Below, in pieces: positions 38,740-47,733 of a stretch of DNA of 64,000 bases (its first letter is position 1; every line of letters starts with the position of its first letter). The notes under the pieces were generated by a model, which was given only the letters and a program-made list of their open reading frames with translations, did not search any database and had not been told where the DNA came from. The position numbers were made by a program, and so were the translations under genes. This stretch comes from Paenibacillus sp. W2I17 (GTDB taxonomy: Bacteria; Bacillota; Bacilli; Paenibacillales; Paenibacillaceae): positions 2,170,001 to 2,234,000 of the forward strand of contig NZ_JAUSXM010000001.1 in the NCBI RefSeq assembly GCF_030815985.1, in the 5' to 3' direction.

Positions 38740-40254
38740 TTAGAGAATTACGCCATCCTTGAATATGGCAATCTCCCGGAATCCATGCTGCTCACTGAGT
38801 GTGTGTGACCGTCCTGAAGCAATGTCAATCAGCTGGCTGAACAGCTGTGCTTTCACCTCATCCATCGTCTGCCCCTCCAATAGCTGGCCTGCGTTGAAAT
38901 CAATCCAGTGTTTTTTGCGATTAGCCAGATCGGATTGGGTCGCAATCTTGACGGTAGGTACCGGACCTCCGAAGGGAGTCCCCCGCCCTGTTGTGAAGAG
39001 CACAATATGTGCACCCGCCGCAGACAGTGCCGTTACAGACACCAGGTCATTACCCGGTGCTTCTACAATGTTCAGACCGGTTTGAGTTACACGTTTGCCA
39101 TAGCGCAGAACGTCGACAACGGAAGAACGTCCTCCCTTTTGCGTACATCCAAGTGACTTTTCCTCCAGCGTTGTGATGCCACCAGCCTTATTCCCAGGTG
39201 AAGGATTCTCATAGATGTTCTGGCCATGGTTCACAAAATATTGCTTGAAGCCGTTCACGAGGTCCACCAAATCATGAAATACCTGCTCATTGGCAGCCCG
39301 GTTCATTAAGATCGTCTCCGCACCAAACATCTCCGGAACTTCCGTCAGAATAGCCGTACCCCCGGCAGCAACCAGCATATCAGCAACTGCACCGACCAGC
39401 GGATTGGCTGTAATGCCGGATAAACCATCGGAACCACCACACTTCAAACCAATTTTGAGTTTGCTGAGCGGAAGCGGCTGCCGTTGTTCATGTTCAGCGA
39501 TCTCCACAAGTTCTTCCATCAGTCGAAGTCCTTCCTCAAGCTCGTCATCCGTTTCCTGTGCTTTGAGAAACCGTACTTTGCCGCGGTATTCCGGAGCAAT
39601 ACACTCACGGAACTCGTCTACTTGGTTGTTCTCACAGCCCAGACCGATGACGAGCACGCCTCCTGCATTCGGATGCTCCACCAAGGAGGCCAGCAACTGT
39701 TGTGTATACTTCAGATCATCACCAAGCTGTGAACACCCGAATGGATGTGGAAAGTGAAATACACCATCTACCCGGCTTCCAAACTGGGACTGACCCATAC
39801 GTGCCAAAGCTTCACACACTTTATTGATACATCCAACCGTATTCACAATCCAGATCTCATTACGAATACCTGCTTCACCATTGGGGCGCAAATATCCATC
39901 GAATGAGCGCAGATGTTCCGGAGGCATGTCTGTCTGAACCTTGGCTCCCGGTTGGTACTCATATTCAAGCAATCCGTGCAGACCCGTCTTCAGGTTGTGA
40001 CTATGAATCCAGCTTCCCTGCTCGATCTGTTCTTGGGCAATCCCGATGGAAAAACCATACTTCATCACATCATCACCTGGCTCCAGGGTATGCACAGCAA
40101 TCTTATGCCCCTTCGGCACGTCATCGAGCAGTGTAAAGGAAACACCGTCTGGCAGTGTAATACGTTCTCCTTTGGCATAATCCCGAAGCGCTATAATGAC
40201 ATCATCCTGTGGTTGAATGGCAATCCAGTCATTGATTGTACTTGTTGTGTTCAT
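38740..40254 (-). CDS. uxaA: Altronate dehydratase
   Basis: UxaA dehydrates D-altronate to 2-keto-3-deoxygluconate in galacturonate breakdown; it needs Fe2+ or Mn2+. The 504-residue protein has the N-terminal SAF domain (about residues 10-85, DVIIALRDYAKGERI) and a C-terminal catalytic domain with FPHPFGCSQLGDD, VIGLGCENNQ and KCGGSDGLSGITANPLVG, whose Cys and Asp are typical metal-site residues. The start ATG overlaps the uxaB stop by four bases (ATGA), so they are translationally coupled. Together they convert tagaturonate to KDG, a pectin-use step. The isomerase uxaC and the KDG kinase are not in this window. Confidence 0.95.
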   Translation of the reverse strand: MNTTSTINDWIAIQPQDDVIIALRDYAKGERITLPDGVSFTLLDDVPKGHKIAVHTLEPGDDVMKYGFSIGIAQEQIEQGSWIHSHNLKTGLHGLLEYEYQPGAKVQTDMPPEHLRSFDGYLRPNGEAGIRNEIWIVNTVGCINKVCEALARMGQSQFGSRVDGVFHFPHPFGCSQLGDDLKYTQQLLASLVEHPNAGGVLVIGLGCENNQVDEFRECIAPEYRGKVRFLKAQETDDELEEGLRLMEELVEIAEHEQRQPLPLSKLKIGLKCGGSDGLSGITANPLVGAVADMLVAAGGTAILTEVPEMFGAETILMNRAANEQVFHDLVDLVNGFKQYFVNHGQNIYENPSPGNKAGGITTLEEKSLGCTQKGGRSSVVDVLRYGKRVTQTGLNIVEAPGNDLVSVTALSAAGAHIVLFTTGRGTPFGGPVPTVKIATQSDLANRKKHWIDFNAGQLLEGQTMDEVKAQLFSQLIDIASGRSHTLSEQHGFREIAIFKDGVIL

Positions 40255-41768
40255 TTCCCTTCACCTTCCAACAATCCGATTTCACGAACAAGTGCTGCAC
40301 GCAGCCCTTCTCTTGCATCCAGATTTTCGCCCCAGATCAGGGTATCCGACAACACAGCCGCTACTCGGTTATCCAGTTGCTTCTGATCCCTGTTAAGCGT
40401 GTCATAACCGTCCCAGTGTGCAGCCAAAGCAGCCAGGACATCGGGGTCATCCCGCAGCAGAATGTCCTCCCCATTCAGTCGTTGTGCCTTGTAACCTTCT
40501 GGCGTATCTACCGGACGATATAGACACAATAATCCAGCAAACCCTTGAATTAAACGTTCTGGCCAACTTCCCTGATTTTGCTCATAAGACAAAAGTGTAG
40601 GCAGCACACGAACCTTGAATTTTCCGATCGTATTCAAAGCAATATCTTGCAATTTGTGATTAATATACGGGTTAAGGAACCGTTCGAACACTTCTTCTGC
40701 ATACTGGTCCAGCTGATGATCGGGCATATCCAGAGCAGGGACGATCTCCTGATGCACAGCTTCCCTGATCCATGTGCCAAAATGTGGATCTTCCATCGTT
40801 TCTCTCACATGCTGCTTGCCTTGGAGAATGCCGAGGGATGACATTAAGGTATGCGCCCCATTCAAAATACGAACCTTGCGTATCTGAAAAGGCTTCAGAT
40901 CTTTCACCCAATGTACATTAAGACCTGCCTGCTTGAGAGGAAGTTTTTTGTCCAATGATTCATCACCCTGAATGGCCCAGAAATGATATGGCTCTGCCGT
41001 ATTAATCAACTGGTCCTCATACCCCCAACGATTCGTCAGGGAATCGGCTTCCTCCTGGCTCGGCGCACCTGTGACAATTCGGTCTACCAGATTGTTCAAG
41101 AAGTGATTATGATTCTCGATCCATGAACGGAAGCCATCCGAATACCCATAATCCTCACTATGACGGAGTACACAACTGCGCAGCACATCACCATTGCCTT
41201 CAAGCAGCTCGCATGGCAGATGAATCAAACCTCTGGATGGATCACCATCAAATTTCAAATATCGCTGATGCAGAAAAACCGTTAATTTCCCCGGAAATGA
41301 TTGAACGGGTTCACCCTCGATATAGTCTGTCTGCATATATTTCAATCCTGATTCGGTTGTATTGGAAATAACGAACTCAAGTGAAGGCAGTTCTGCCAAG
41401 TTCAGAAAGGCATCCCATTCCTCATACGGATTGATACACTGTGAGAAAATGGAGATCAACTCTGTCCGCTCAACCGGCTTTCCTTGAGACAGCCCACGCG
41501 TAATCATCGTATATAATCCGTCCTGATCACGAATCTGCTCCAGCTTGGCTTTGCCTCCCGGTCGTGGTTGGGTAACAGCTACACTTCCATGGAATTTGCC
41601 TTGTCTGGCACTCTCATGAAGCATCCAGTCTGCAAATCCCCGCAAGAAATTACCTTCTCCGATCTGCAAAACCTTCACGGGACGCTCCATAATCTCCTTG
41701 CACTTGCGCTGACCATCGCTCCCCAGTAAATTCAGCTTCAACCTGGGCCGTTTCGTGCTTGCCGACAT
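40251..41768 (-). CDS. uxaB: Tagaturonate reductase (altronate oxidoreductase)
   Basis: UxaB reduces D-tagaturonate to D-altronate with NADH. It belongs to the polyol long-chain dehydrogenase family: the Rossmann motif is VLQIGEGNFLRGFADWML, and the catalytic region is KVRILNGAHTLMSSLGIL, followed by ERFLNPYINHKLQDIALNTIGKFKVR. The ATG at 41768 (MSASTKRPRLKLNLLG) is preceded by GAGGTGA; a GTG two codons upstream is possible. It is cotranslated with uxaA. A cre-like TTGTAAACGCTTTAA lies about 65 bases upstream. The divergent AraC gene probably regulates the pair in response to a uronate. Confidence 0.95.
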   Translation of the reverse strand: MSASTKRPRLKLNLLGSDGQRKCKEIMERPVKVLQIGEGNFLRGFADWMLHESARQGKFHGSVAVTQPRPGGKAKLEQIRDQDGLYTMITRGLSQGKPVERTELISIFSQCINPYEEWDAFLNLAELPSLEFVISNTTESGLKYMQTDYIEGEPVQSFPGKLTVFLHQRYLKFDGDPSRGLIHLPCELLEGNGDVLRSCVLRHSEDYGYSDGFRSWIENHNHFLNNLVDRIVTGAPSQEEADSLTNRWGYEDQLINTAEPYHFWAIQGDESLDKKLPLKQAGLNVHWVKDLKPFQIRKVRILNGAHTLMSSLGILQGKQHVRETMEDPHFGTWIREAVHQEIVPALDMPDHQLDQYAEEVFERFLNPYINHKLQDIALNTIGKFKVRVLPTLLSYEQNQGSWPERLIQGFAGLLCLYRPVDTPEGYKAQRLNGEDILLRDDPDVLAALAAHWDGYDTLNRDQKQLDNRVAAVLSDTLIWGENLDAREGLRAALVREIGLLEGEGK

Positions 41769-41832
41769 GGACACTCACCTCATCGATTATTTGTACTGTC
41801 GGAATGCAGCTCAAAGGCTCTGCACCCTTTTA

Positions 41833-41847
41833 TTGTAAACGCTTTAA
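41833..41847. promoter_or_regulatory. cre-like / LacI-type site upstream of uxaB
   Basis: TTGTAAACGCTTTAA matches the cre consensus except at the second last conserved C. It sits in the 192-base gap between divergent uxaB and the AraC gene and may bind CcpA or a uronate LacI-family repressor. Confidence 0.5.
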
Positions 41848-41960
41848 ATTCATTGTATCATCAATAAAAGGAAATTAAATTGCTTATATTGCGGTAAATA
41901 TACTCTCTCATGACCAGGTATAACATCTCGTTGAAGACGATCGTCTGGAAAGGAGTCTTT

Positions 41961-42836
41961 ATGGAACGTTCACCTGTTCGTACGACTATTCAGGCAGAAT
42001 CCGGTATTCCGTTCCGCCTGGTATACAGCGACACCAAATCCCCTCAGAACGAATTGCCAGATCACCTTCACGACTGGCATGAAATTATCTATGTATATCG
42101 GGGGCAGGGAAGCATCTTTATTGATACTGGACTTGAGAATATGCAAGAAGGAGATCTGTTCATTATACCGGGCAGCACGGTTCATCGAGCCTTGCCGGAT
42201 GCAGGCAATCCTGTCACATCTTCCGCATTGTTCTTCAGCCCGGGATTGCTGGCATCCACCGCCGGAGGTGCTGCTTCTTCCTTGCTAAGTCTGTTTGAAC
42301 GTTGTCGTAAACAACGCGTGTATAAGAGACATCTGAACACAGAGGAGCAATCACAGGTCGCCGCCCTCATTGATGATATTCAGACCGAATTCCAGCTCGG
42401 TCATCATCTAAGCGCACATGCGGCCCTGTTAAGGCTGCAACTGTTGCTCATTTTTCTGGAACGTCTGGAAGCTGCGGGACCTGCAAATCCGGGTAAATCC
42501 GCTCCGGGTCCCTCATGGCTCTCTTCTACGATCTCTCATATTGACGATAACCTTCGGAATGGCCTGTCCCTCCCTGAACTGGCGCAGTACGCCTCTGTAT
42601 CCCCTGCCCATTTCAGTCGTGCCTTCAAACGATACACGGGTATGACTCTAACGGACTATGCATTAGCGCGAAGGGTTATTATGGCGAAAGAGCATCTGGT
42701 GCAAGGTGATGAAACGATGGCAGCCGTTGCCGATGCTTGCGGGTTCGACAGCCTGCCCCATTTTTACCGTCAATTCAAAAAATTAACCGGCACAACTCCC
42801 GCAGCTTATCGCAGAACCATGAACAGTTCTCGTTAA
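41961..42836 (+). CDS. AraC-family transcriptional regulator
   Basis: Cupin-type N-terminus (LHDWHEIIYVYRGQGSIFIDTGLENMQEGDLFIIPGSTVHRA) and C-terminal AraC domain (LSLPELAQYASVSPAHFSRAFKRYTG, then TMAAVADACGFDSLPHFYRQFKKLTGTTPAAYRR). The ATG at 41961 (MERSPVRTT) has AAAGGAG five bases upstream. 291 residues. Divergent from uxaB-uxaA, so most likely their activator in response to galacturonate or a derivative. This role is inferred from position only. Confidence 0.92.
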   Translation: MERSPVRTTIQAESGIPFRLVYSDTKSPQNELPDHLHDWHEIIYVYRGQGSIFIDTGLENMQEGDLFIIPGSTVHRALPDAGNPVTSSALFFSPGLLASTAGGAASSLLSLFERCRKQRVYKRHLNTEEQSQVAALIDDIQTEFQLGHHLSAHAALLRLQLLLIFLERLEAAGPANPGKSAPGPSWLSSTISHIDDNLRNGLSLPELAQYASVSPAHFSRAFKRYTGMTLTDYALARRVIMAKEHLVQGDETMAAVADACGFDSLPHFYRQFKKLTGTTPAAYRRTMNSSR

Positions 42837-42957
42837 AATAGACACACCCTAATCATATATATCCACATATTCTTCCATATGGAAGATGTGGTATGATAAT
42901 CTGGATTATTACTTGTCGGAAACATTGCATTCCGTTGTCAGAGGAGCTTAGCATTCC

Positions 42958-44946
42958 ATGTTAAACGAATTGAATCGCAGGAATATTGGCATCTTCGCCC
43001 ATGTGGATGCGGGGAAAACAACCACCACCGAGCATATGTTATTTGAGAGTGGTGTCGTCCGCAGTCCGGGACGTGTAGATGACGGAACAACAGCCACAGA
43101 CTCCCTGGACATTGAGAAAGAACGTGGCATATCCGTTCAGGCAGCCATGACCTCTCTGATCTGGAAGAACACCATCATTGACCTCATTGATACGCCTGGT
43201 CACATTGATTTTAGCTCCGAAGTAGAGCGAACGCTACGGGTAATGGATGGCGCTATTCTCATTCTGTCGGCAGTAGAAGGCATTCAGTCCCAGAGTGAAG
43301 CCATCTGGCATGCCCTTCGTTCACTTCGCATCCCAACCATCATTTATATTAATAAAATGGATCGGATTGGCGCATCTGCCCCAGCGGTAATGGAGCAGAT
43401 TCGTTCTACCCTGTCCCCTTTCGCATGCGAAATCCAAACGTATCAGCTCCATGAAGATTCATTTCATGGCATCGACTCCCTATGGAACCCGAATCAAGAT
43501 TCTCTGTCAGATGGCACACCTTCCATTCCAGGTCTGGTCGAGATACTTGCCGAGCTGGACGAAGAGGTCATGGAAGCCTACATCCAGGAGACTCCGTTAT
43601 CGCAAAGGGATCTGAATGAAGCATTCCTACGGTATGTGCATCAGGGTGAGATGTTCCCTGTGTGTTATGGCGCTTCCGGCAAAGGAATTGGCGTCACGGC
43701 ATTGCTGGACACGGTCCTTGCATTCCTGCCCCCACCTGCACAACCAGTGGATTCTCCCGTATCGGGTGTTGTATTCAAGATTGAACGTGACCGTACGATG
43801 GGACGCACGGCTTACGTCCGTATGTATGCTGGCAGCTTACACAATCGGGATACCATCCATAATTCTACGCGGGAGCTTGAAGAGAAAGTGACGCAGATTC
43901 GCCGCATGGATGGACGGAAATGGGCGGATACCGGTGCCGTTCACGCGGGGCAGATTGCTGCGCTGTACGGACTGAGTGACACACATGTGGGTGACATTAT
44001 CGGCAATCCTGAGGGTGTGCCTCCTCTGCCACAGATGGCTGTGCCTTTGCTGACCGTACAAGTGCATGGTAAGGACCCGGCACGTTACCCCGATCTTGTC
44101 GCAGCATTGCAAGAATTGACGGATGAAGACCCCTTACTCGACCTGCAATGGTTGCCGGAGGAACGAGAACTGCATCTCAAGGTCATGGGAACCATTCAGC
44201 TTGAGATTTTATCCAGCCTGTTGCTGAGTCGTTTCGGATTGAATGTCGTGTTTGATCCTCCATCCGTCATCTATAAGGAGACACCACGTACAGCCGGAGA
44301 AGGTTACATCGCTTATACGATGCCTAAGCCCTGCTGGGCCATCCTCCGCTTCAAGATTGAACCTTTGCCTCGCGGAAGCGGTCTGATCTATGCCTCAACC
44401 GTAAGGACAGAAGATCTGCTGTTACGTTATCAGAATGAAGTTGAACGACGAATTCCGGAAGCCTTGTCTCAAGGTATGCTCGGTTGGGAAGTAACCGATC
44501 TGCGCATCACGCTGGTGGAAGGGGAACATCATGTCTGGCATACACATCCGCTGGATTTTGTTGTAGCCACGCCTATGGGAATCATGGATGGATTGTCGAG
44601 AACAGGTACCACGTTGCTGGAACCCCTTCTTCAGTTCCGGCTGACGGTCCCGGAGGAATACGGCGGTAAGGCCCTTAGTGATCTGGTACATATGCGGGTA
44701 ACCTTCGAAGCCCCCGTCATTGGTAGCGGACGTTGTATTATTGAAGGAGTTATGCCTCTTGCCACCTCAATGGATTATCCGGTGAAACTGCGTTCCGAGA
44801 CAAGCGGCCGCGGATTGCTTACGACTTCGTTTGCCGGATACCAAGATTGTCCTGCGGATGTGAATCATGCTCGCAAACGCAGAGGAGTTAACCCGCTGGA
44901 TCAGTCGAAATATATTTTAAGTGTACGAAACGCGATTACATCATAA
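42958..44946 (+). CDS. TetM-like ribosomal protection GTPase (EF-G family)
   Basis: A translation-factor GTPase of the tetracycline ribosomal protection family. G1 is AHVDAGKTTTTE, then switch I KERGIS, G3 DTPGHIDFSSEVER and G4 NKMDR. Domains II-V follow in EF-G order, ending with the domain V/C-terminal helix region HARKRRGVNPLDQSKYILS. The 662-residue length equals Tet(M)/Tet(O) types. The sequence is clearly diverged and chromosomal, with no leader peptide attenuator or mobile element nearby, so it could be an intrinsic factor giving low-level tetracycline tolerance or serve another ribosome-rescue role. GAGGAG precedes the ATG. A TPR gene follows after 14 bases. Confidence 0.88.
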   Translation: MLNELNRRNIGIFAHVDAGKTTTTEHMLFESGVVRSPGRVDDGTTATDSLDIEKERGISVQAAMTSLIWKNTIIDLIDTPGHIDFSSEVERTLRVMDGAILILSAVEGIQSQSEAIWHALRSLRIPTIIYINKMDRIGASAPAVMEQIRSTLSPFACEIQTYQLHEDSFHGIDSLWNPNQDSLSDGTPSIPGLVEILAELDEEVMEAYIQETPLSQRDLNEAFLRYVHQGEMFPVCYGASGKGIGVTALLDTVLAFLPPPAQPVDSPVSGVVFKIERDRTMGRTAYVRMYAGSLHNRDTIHNSTRELEEKVTQIRRMDGRKWADTGAVHAGQIAALYGLSDTHVGDIIGNPEGVPPLPQMAVPLLTVQVHGKDPARYPDLVAALQELTDEDPLLDLQWLPEERELHLKVMGTIQLEILSSLLLSRFGLNVVFDPPSVIYKETPRTAGEGYIAYTMPKPCWAILRFKIEPLPRGSGLIYASTVRTEDLLLRYQNEVERRIPEALSQGMLGWEVTDLRITLVEGEHHVWHTHPLDFVVATPMGIMDGLSRTGTTLLEPLLQFRLTVPEEYGGKALSDLVHMRVTFEAPVIGSGRCIIEGVMPLATSMDYPVKLRSETSGRGLLTTSFAGYQDCPADVNHARKRRGVNPLDQSKYILSVRNAITS

Positions 44947-44960
44947 ATGGAGTTGAACCT

Positions 44961-45638
44961 GTGCTTATTAAATTTCTTATCTTTGGCCTTCTATGGCGGA
45001 TTGTAGGTAATCCGTTCATTGCCATCCTCATTTTGCTCGTTATACTGTATTTCCTGGATCGTCGTTACGTTGGGGTGTTCCCAAGCTTCACAAAACCTCT
45101 CAAACGTATGCGCAACATCTCCCGGCTTCGGCAACAGCTTGCCATGAGTCCCAATGAAGTTTCCTCCAAGCTGGAACTGGCTCGCCTGCTGATTGAGCGT
45201 AAACGTTACAGTGAGGCATATGCGTTATTGCTTGAACTGGAACGCCCATATGAGCAATCGGCTGAGTACTGGGAGGCATTAGGGACGACTGAGCTTCATT
45301 TGGGCAATATCGAAAAAGGCGAACGTCATATTTTGCAAGCCCTTGAGATCAACCCCAGAGTCAAGTACGGACGTCCGTACCTAACCCTTGCTGGAGCCTT
45401 CAAAGATACGCATGAGGACAAAGCGCTGGATTATGTGCATCAGTTTCAGGAGATTCATTCCTCTTCCAGTGAAGCTTATTATCTGCTCGGCTCGGTTCAC
45501 CGTTCCCTCGGACGCAATGCAGACGCGAAGCAGGCATACGAGCAATCGTTGAACGTTTATCGTTCGTTGCCCAAATACAAAAAACGTCAGGAGCGCCGCT
45601 GGGCTGTCCGCAGTTGGTTCCGCAAACGTGGATTGTAA
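44961..45638 (+). CDS. Membrane-anchored tetratricopeptide repeat protein
   Basis: A 225-residue protein with an N-terminal membrane segment (about residues 4-31, FLIFGLLWRIVGNPFIAILILLVILYFL), a basic stretch and three or four TPR units (SKLELARLLIERKRYSEAYALLLELE, AEYWEALGTTELHLGNIEKGERHILQALEINP, SEAYYLLGSVHRSLGRNADAKQAYEQSL). The tail is strongly basic (KYKKRQERRWAVRSWFRKRGL). Likely a scaffold on the cytosolic membrane face. GGAG precedes the GTG at 44961. Cotranscribed with the TetM-like gene; no specific function is recognisable. Confidence 0.85.
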   Translation: MLIKFLIFGLLWRIVGNPFIAILILLVILYFLDRRYVGVFPSFTKPLKRMRNISRLRQQLAMSPNEVSSKLELARLLIERKRYSEAYALLLELERPYEQSAEYWEALGTTELHLGNIEKGERHILQALEINPRVKYGRPYLTLAGAFKDTHEDKALDYVHQFQEIHSSSSEAYYLLGSVHRSLGRNADAKQAYEQSLNVYRSLPKYKKRQERRWAVRSWFRKRGL

Positions 45639-45687
45639 TGTCATCCGCTATACACTGTAATCTTCATATATCACTTTTCTAACCAAT

Positions 45688-45735
45688 AAAAGTGCACTGA
45701 TCTCTGCCCTCGTATGAGCAGAACCAGTGCACTTT
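45688..45735. terminator. Bidirectional terminator between TPR and kinase genes
   Basis: AAAAGTGCACTG pairs with CAGTGCACTTT, with an inner TCTGC/GCAGA stem. T-rich on both sides; serves two convergent genes. Confidence 0.88.
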
Positions 45736-45751
45736 ATTCTTAACAACGATA

Positions 45752-46816
45752 TTAATACACCAATATCTCACGCAGTCGTTCTTCATGGAGATGCATCCAG
45801 TCGATCCGCTGTTTGAGCTTCACAATCTGCTCCACAGCCACTTCCGGCTCATCTGTACCCTCGAACATCCGACTGATGAAATGCATGACCACATCCAGAC
45901 TACGCAGCAAAATCAATCGAGGTATGGCCAGCAACTCTTCCGGTTTCAGGCTGACCTGTTCCCGAAATCCCCTGATCAGTCCCTCCTGTGCCTGCCACAT
46001 CCAATCTTCACTCTTGTCCATGGTAAGGAGGTCAGACATTGGAACAGCCAGCTCCATTACCCGCAAATCCCATGTCGCAAATTCAAAATCCAAAATGGCA
46101 CAGATTTCACCATCCTGCTGATCTACCAATACATTTGAGGCATTCACGTCCCCATGAACCAATTGATGCGGCAGATGTTCCATTCCCCGCAGGGCTTCAA
46201 ACAGATCTGGCAGCGCATCTCTCAGTTGCTTCAACTCATTTGCACATGAGGCCAATTGCTCTGGCGGCGATGTGCATAGCTGTAATAATCGTTCTGGTGA
46301 ACAGAGCGGATACGCATCCTGAATTCGATAGTACGGTGGGTACACAGGTTCAAGTGGTATATCCAACGTAGCCATAACAGAAGACAGGGCCCCCGCCGCT
46401 TTACCGAGCCCTATCAATTGATCTGGTGTATGCCAGATGGGATTGACACCTTCCCTATAATGAAACAGAGTCACGATTTTGGTATGACCTGTGAGGGTAT
46501 CTTTTACAGGAAGGAATGTACCTCCCTCACCAGATAACCGCCTTACAGGTGAAGGTGTATCAAGCTTAAAGTTCGAACGTTGAAGGGCTGCCAGCACCTT
46601 GTGTTCAAAGGCGATTTTCATCGGATCATTATGTGTTTCATATTGTCTCATGACGTAATTAGTCCCGTCTACATCGAGCATGTAAGTAGAATTATTCATT
46701 CCACCCTTTCCACGCTCGCCTTTCCAATCCGATGTGAAACCATATAAGGCCAACACTTCGGATATACGCTGCTGCTCTGAAGGATGGAGGGAACCGGAAT
46801 CGATGTTTTGCACCAA
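45752..46816 (-). CDS. Aminoglycoside phosphotransferase/choline kinase-like protein
   Basis: A small-molecule kinase fold related to APH, homoserine kinase II and CotS-type proteins. The Brenner motif is LVHGDVNASNVLVD, with the catalytic Asp, and the DFG-equivalent is ILDFEFATWD. The N-terminal lobe has NNSTYMLDVDGTNYVMRQY. About 354 residues. AAAGGGG precedes two adjacent possible starts, TTG at 46816 and GTG at 46813. Substrate unknown; nothing nearby indicates antibiotic resistance. Single gene between terminators. Confidence 0.85.
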   Translation of the reverse strand: MVQNIDSGSLHPSEQQRISEVLALYGFTSDWKGERGKGGMNNSTYMLDVDGTNYVMRQYETHNDPMKIAFEHKVLAALQRSNFKLDTPSPVRRLSGEGGTFLPVKDTLTGHTKIVTLFHYREGVNPIWHTPDQLIGLGKAAGALSSVMATLDIPLEPVYPPYYRIQDAYPLCSPERLLQLCTSPPEQLASCANELKQLRDALPDLFEALRGMEHLPHQLVHGDVNASNVLVDQQDGEICAILDFEFATWDLRVMELAVPMSDLLTMDKSEDWMWQAQEGLIRGFREQVSLKPEELLAIPRLILLRSLDVVMHFISRMFEGTDEPEVAVEQIVKLKQRIDWMHLHEERLREILVY

Positions 46817-46905
46817 AAATTAACCCCTTTATCTCACAAAATGGAACTGTCTTCTATTTATCTTAAAGGAAGTCCATCGCTTGGTCTAGTTCTGTTCCAA
46901 AGTGA

Positions 46906-47532
46906 TCAAGAGAACGGATAATATCCCGTCCGATTAAGCTGCTCCGCAATGACACGATACCCTCTTGCATTAGGATGCACTCTGTCCCAGAACAACAGTT
47001 CACGTTCACGACCTTCAAACCTGTCATACACCTGAGCACACGCATAATTGCCTGATCCCGCTCCATTCAGAAACGAATTATATTGGCGCACCCAGTACGC
47101 AGCTTCCGTCGCTTGTGGGTACGGGTTGTACAATCCGATGGATCGGACCATATACTCATGGTTACCCTTTAACTGCCGAATGTGCCGCATGATCTGGGAT
47201 ACATTACTGCGGGTTTCTCCGAGCACCTGTGTCATTTTACTGGCATTTGGAATGCCATTACTTGCTTTGAACGTACGAATCAGATCATTCCCGCCAATGG
47301 ATAGGGTAACGATATCTGCTTCACGGAGCGATTGCCGTACACGGGGATGCGAAGAGATCATCTGCAACATTTCCCCCGACGTCAGTCCATTTACGCCCAT
47401 ATTTTCCATGGATACAAACGTACGAACATTCATTTCTGCCATTCGCCGATATAAAGGAACAAAGCCGGTGCCCAGCAACGCTCCTGTACCTACCGTTAAT
47501 GAATCGCCTATAGCCACGTATCGATATACCAT
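46906..47532 (-). CDS. SGNH/GDSL-family lipase/esterase (YpmR-like)
   Basis: A 208-residue SGNH hydrolase with block I YVAIGDSLTVGTGA, block II MGVNGLTSGEML, block III SIGGNDLIRT and block V DRVHPNARGYRVIAEQL, so the full catalytic set is present. It starts MVYRYVAIGDSL, without a signal peptide, at the ATG 47532 preceded by AGAGGGG. Relatives such as B. subtilis YpmR are exported lipases with an N-terminal anchor; here that part is lacking, so it is either cytosolic or a shortened version. Substrate unknown. Confidence 0.88.
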   Translation of the reverse strand: MVYRYVAIGDSLTVGTGALLGTGFVPLYRRMAEMNVRTFVSMENMGVNGLTSGEMLQMISSHPRVRQSLREADIVTLSIGGNDLIRTFKASNGIPNASKMTQVLGETRSNVSQIMRHIRQLKGNHEYMVRSIGLYNPYPQATEAAYWVRQYNSFLNGAGSGNYACAQVYDRFEGRERELLFWDRVHPNARGYRVIAEQLNRTGYYPFS

Positions 47533-47678
47533 CCCGTCGCCCCTCTCTGCTGTGATTTCTCTGAACAATAATGAACTGCTCTATATCTTATGATGAGTGG
47601 TAAGACAAGGCGCGGGATGGTGTCCTTAGGCATGCACCTTTCTTTTGCTGCACAAAACCACTGTTCTTCTGTAGAGGT

Positions 47679-47712
47679 AAAAAAAAAAAATCCCTGCCGC
47701 ATAACGCGGCAG
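47679..47712 (-). terminator. Terminator after the MMPL exporter gene
   Basis: CTGCCGC-ATAAC-GCGGCAG followed on the minus strand by GGGA and a run of 12 T. It lies 22 bases past the exporter stop. Confidence 0.93.
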
Positions 47713-47733
47713 AGCCTAATCCATTGCAATGCA

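Noticed and set aside
42958..44946. Call as a plain elongation factor G
   Set aside because: The 662-residue length, N-terminus and C-terminal region fit the ribosomal-protection group better than the about 690-residue EF-G, which is normally beside tuf and rpsL/G.
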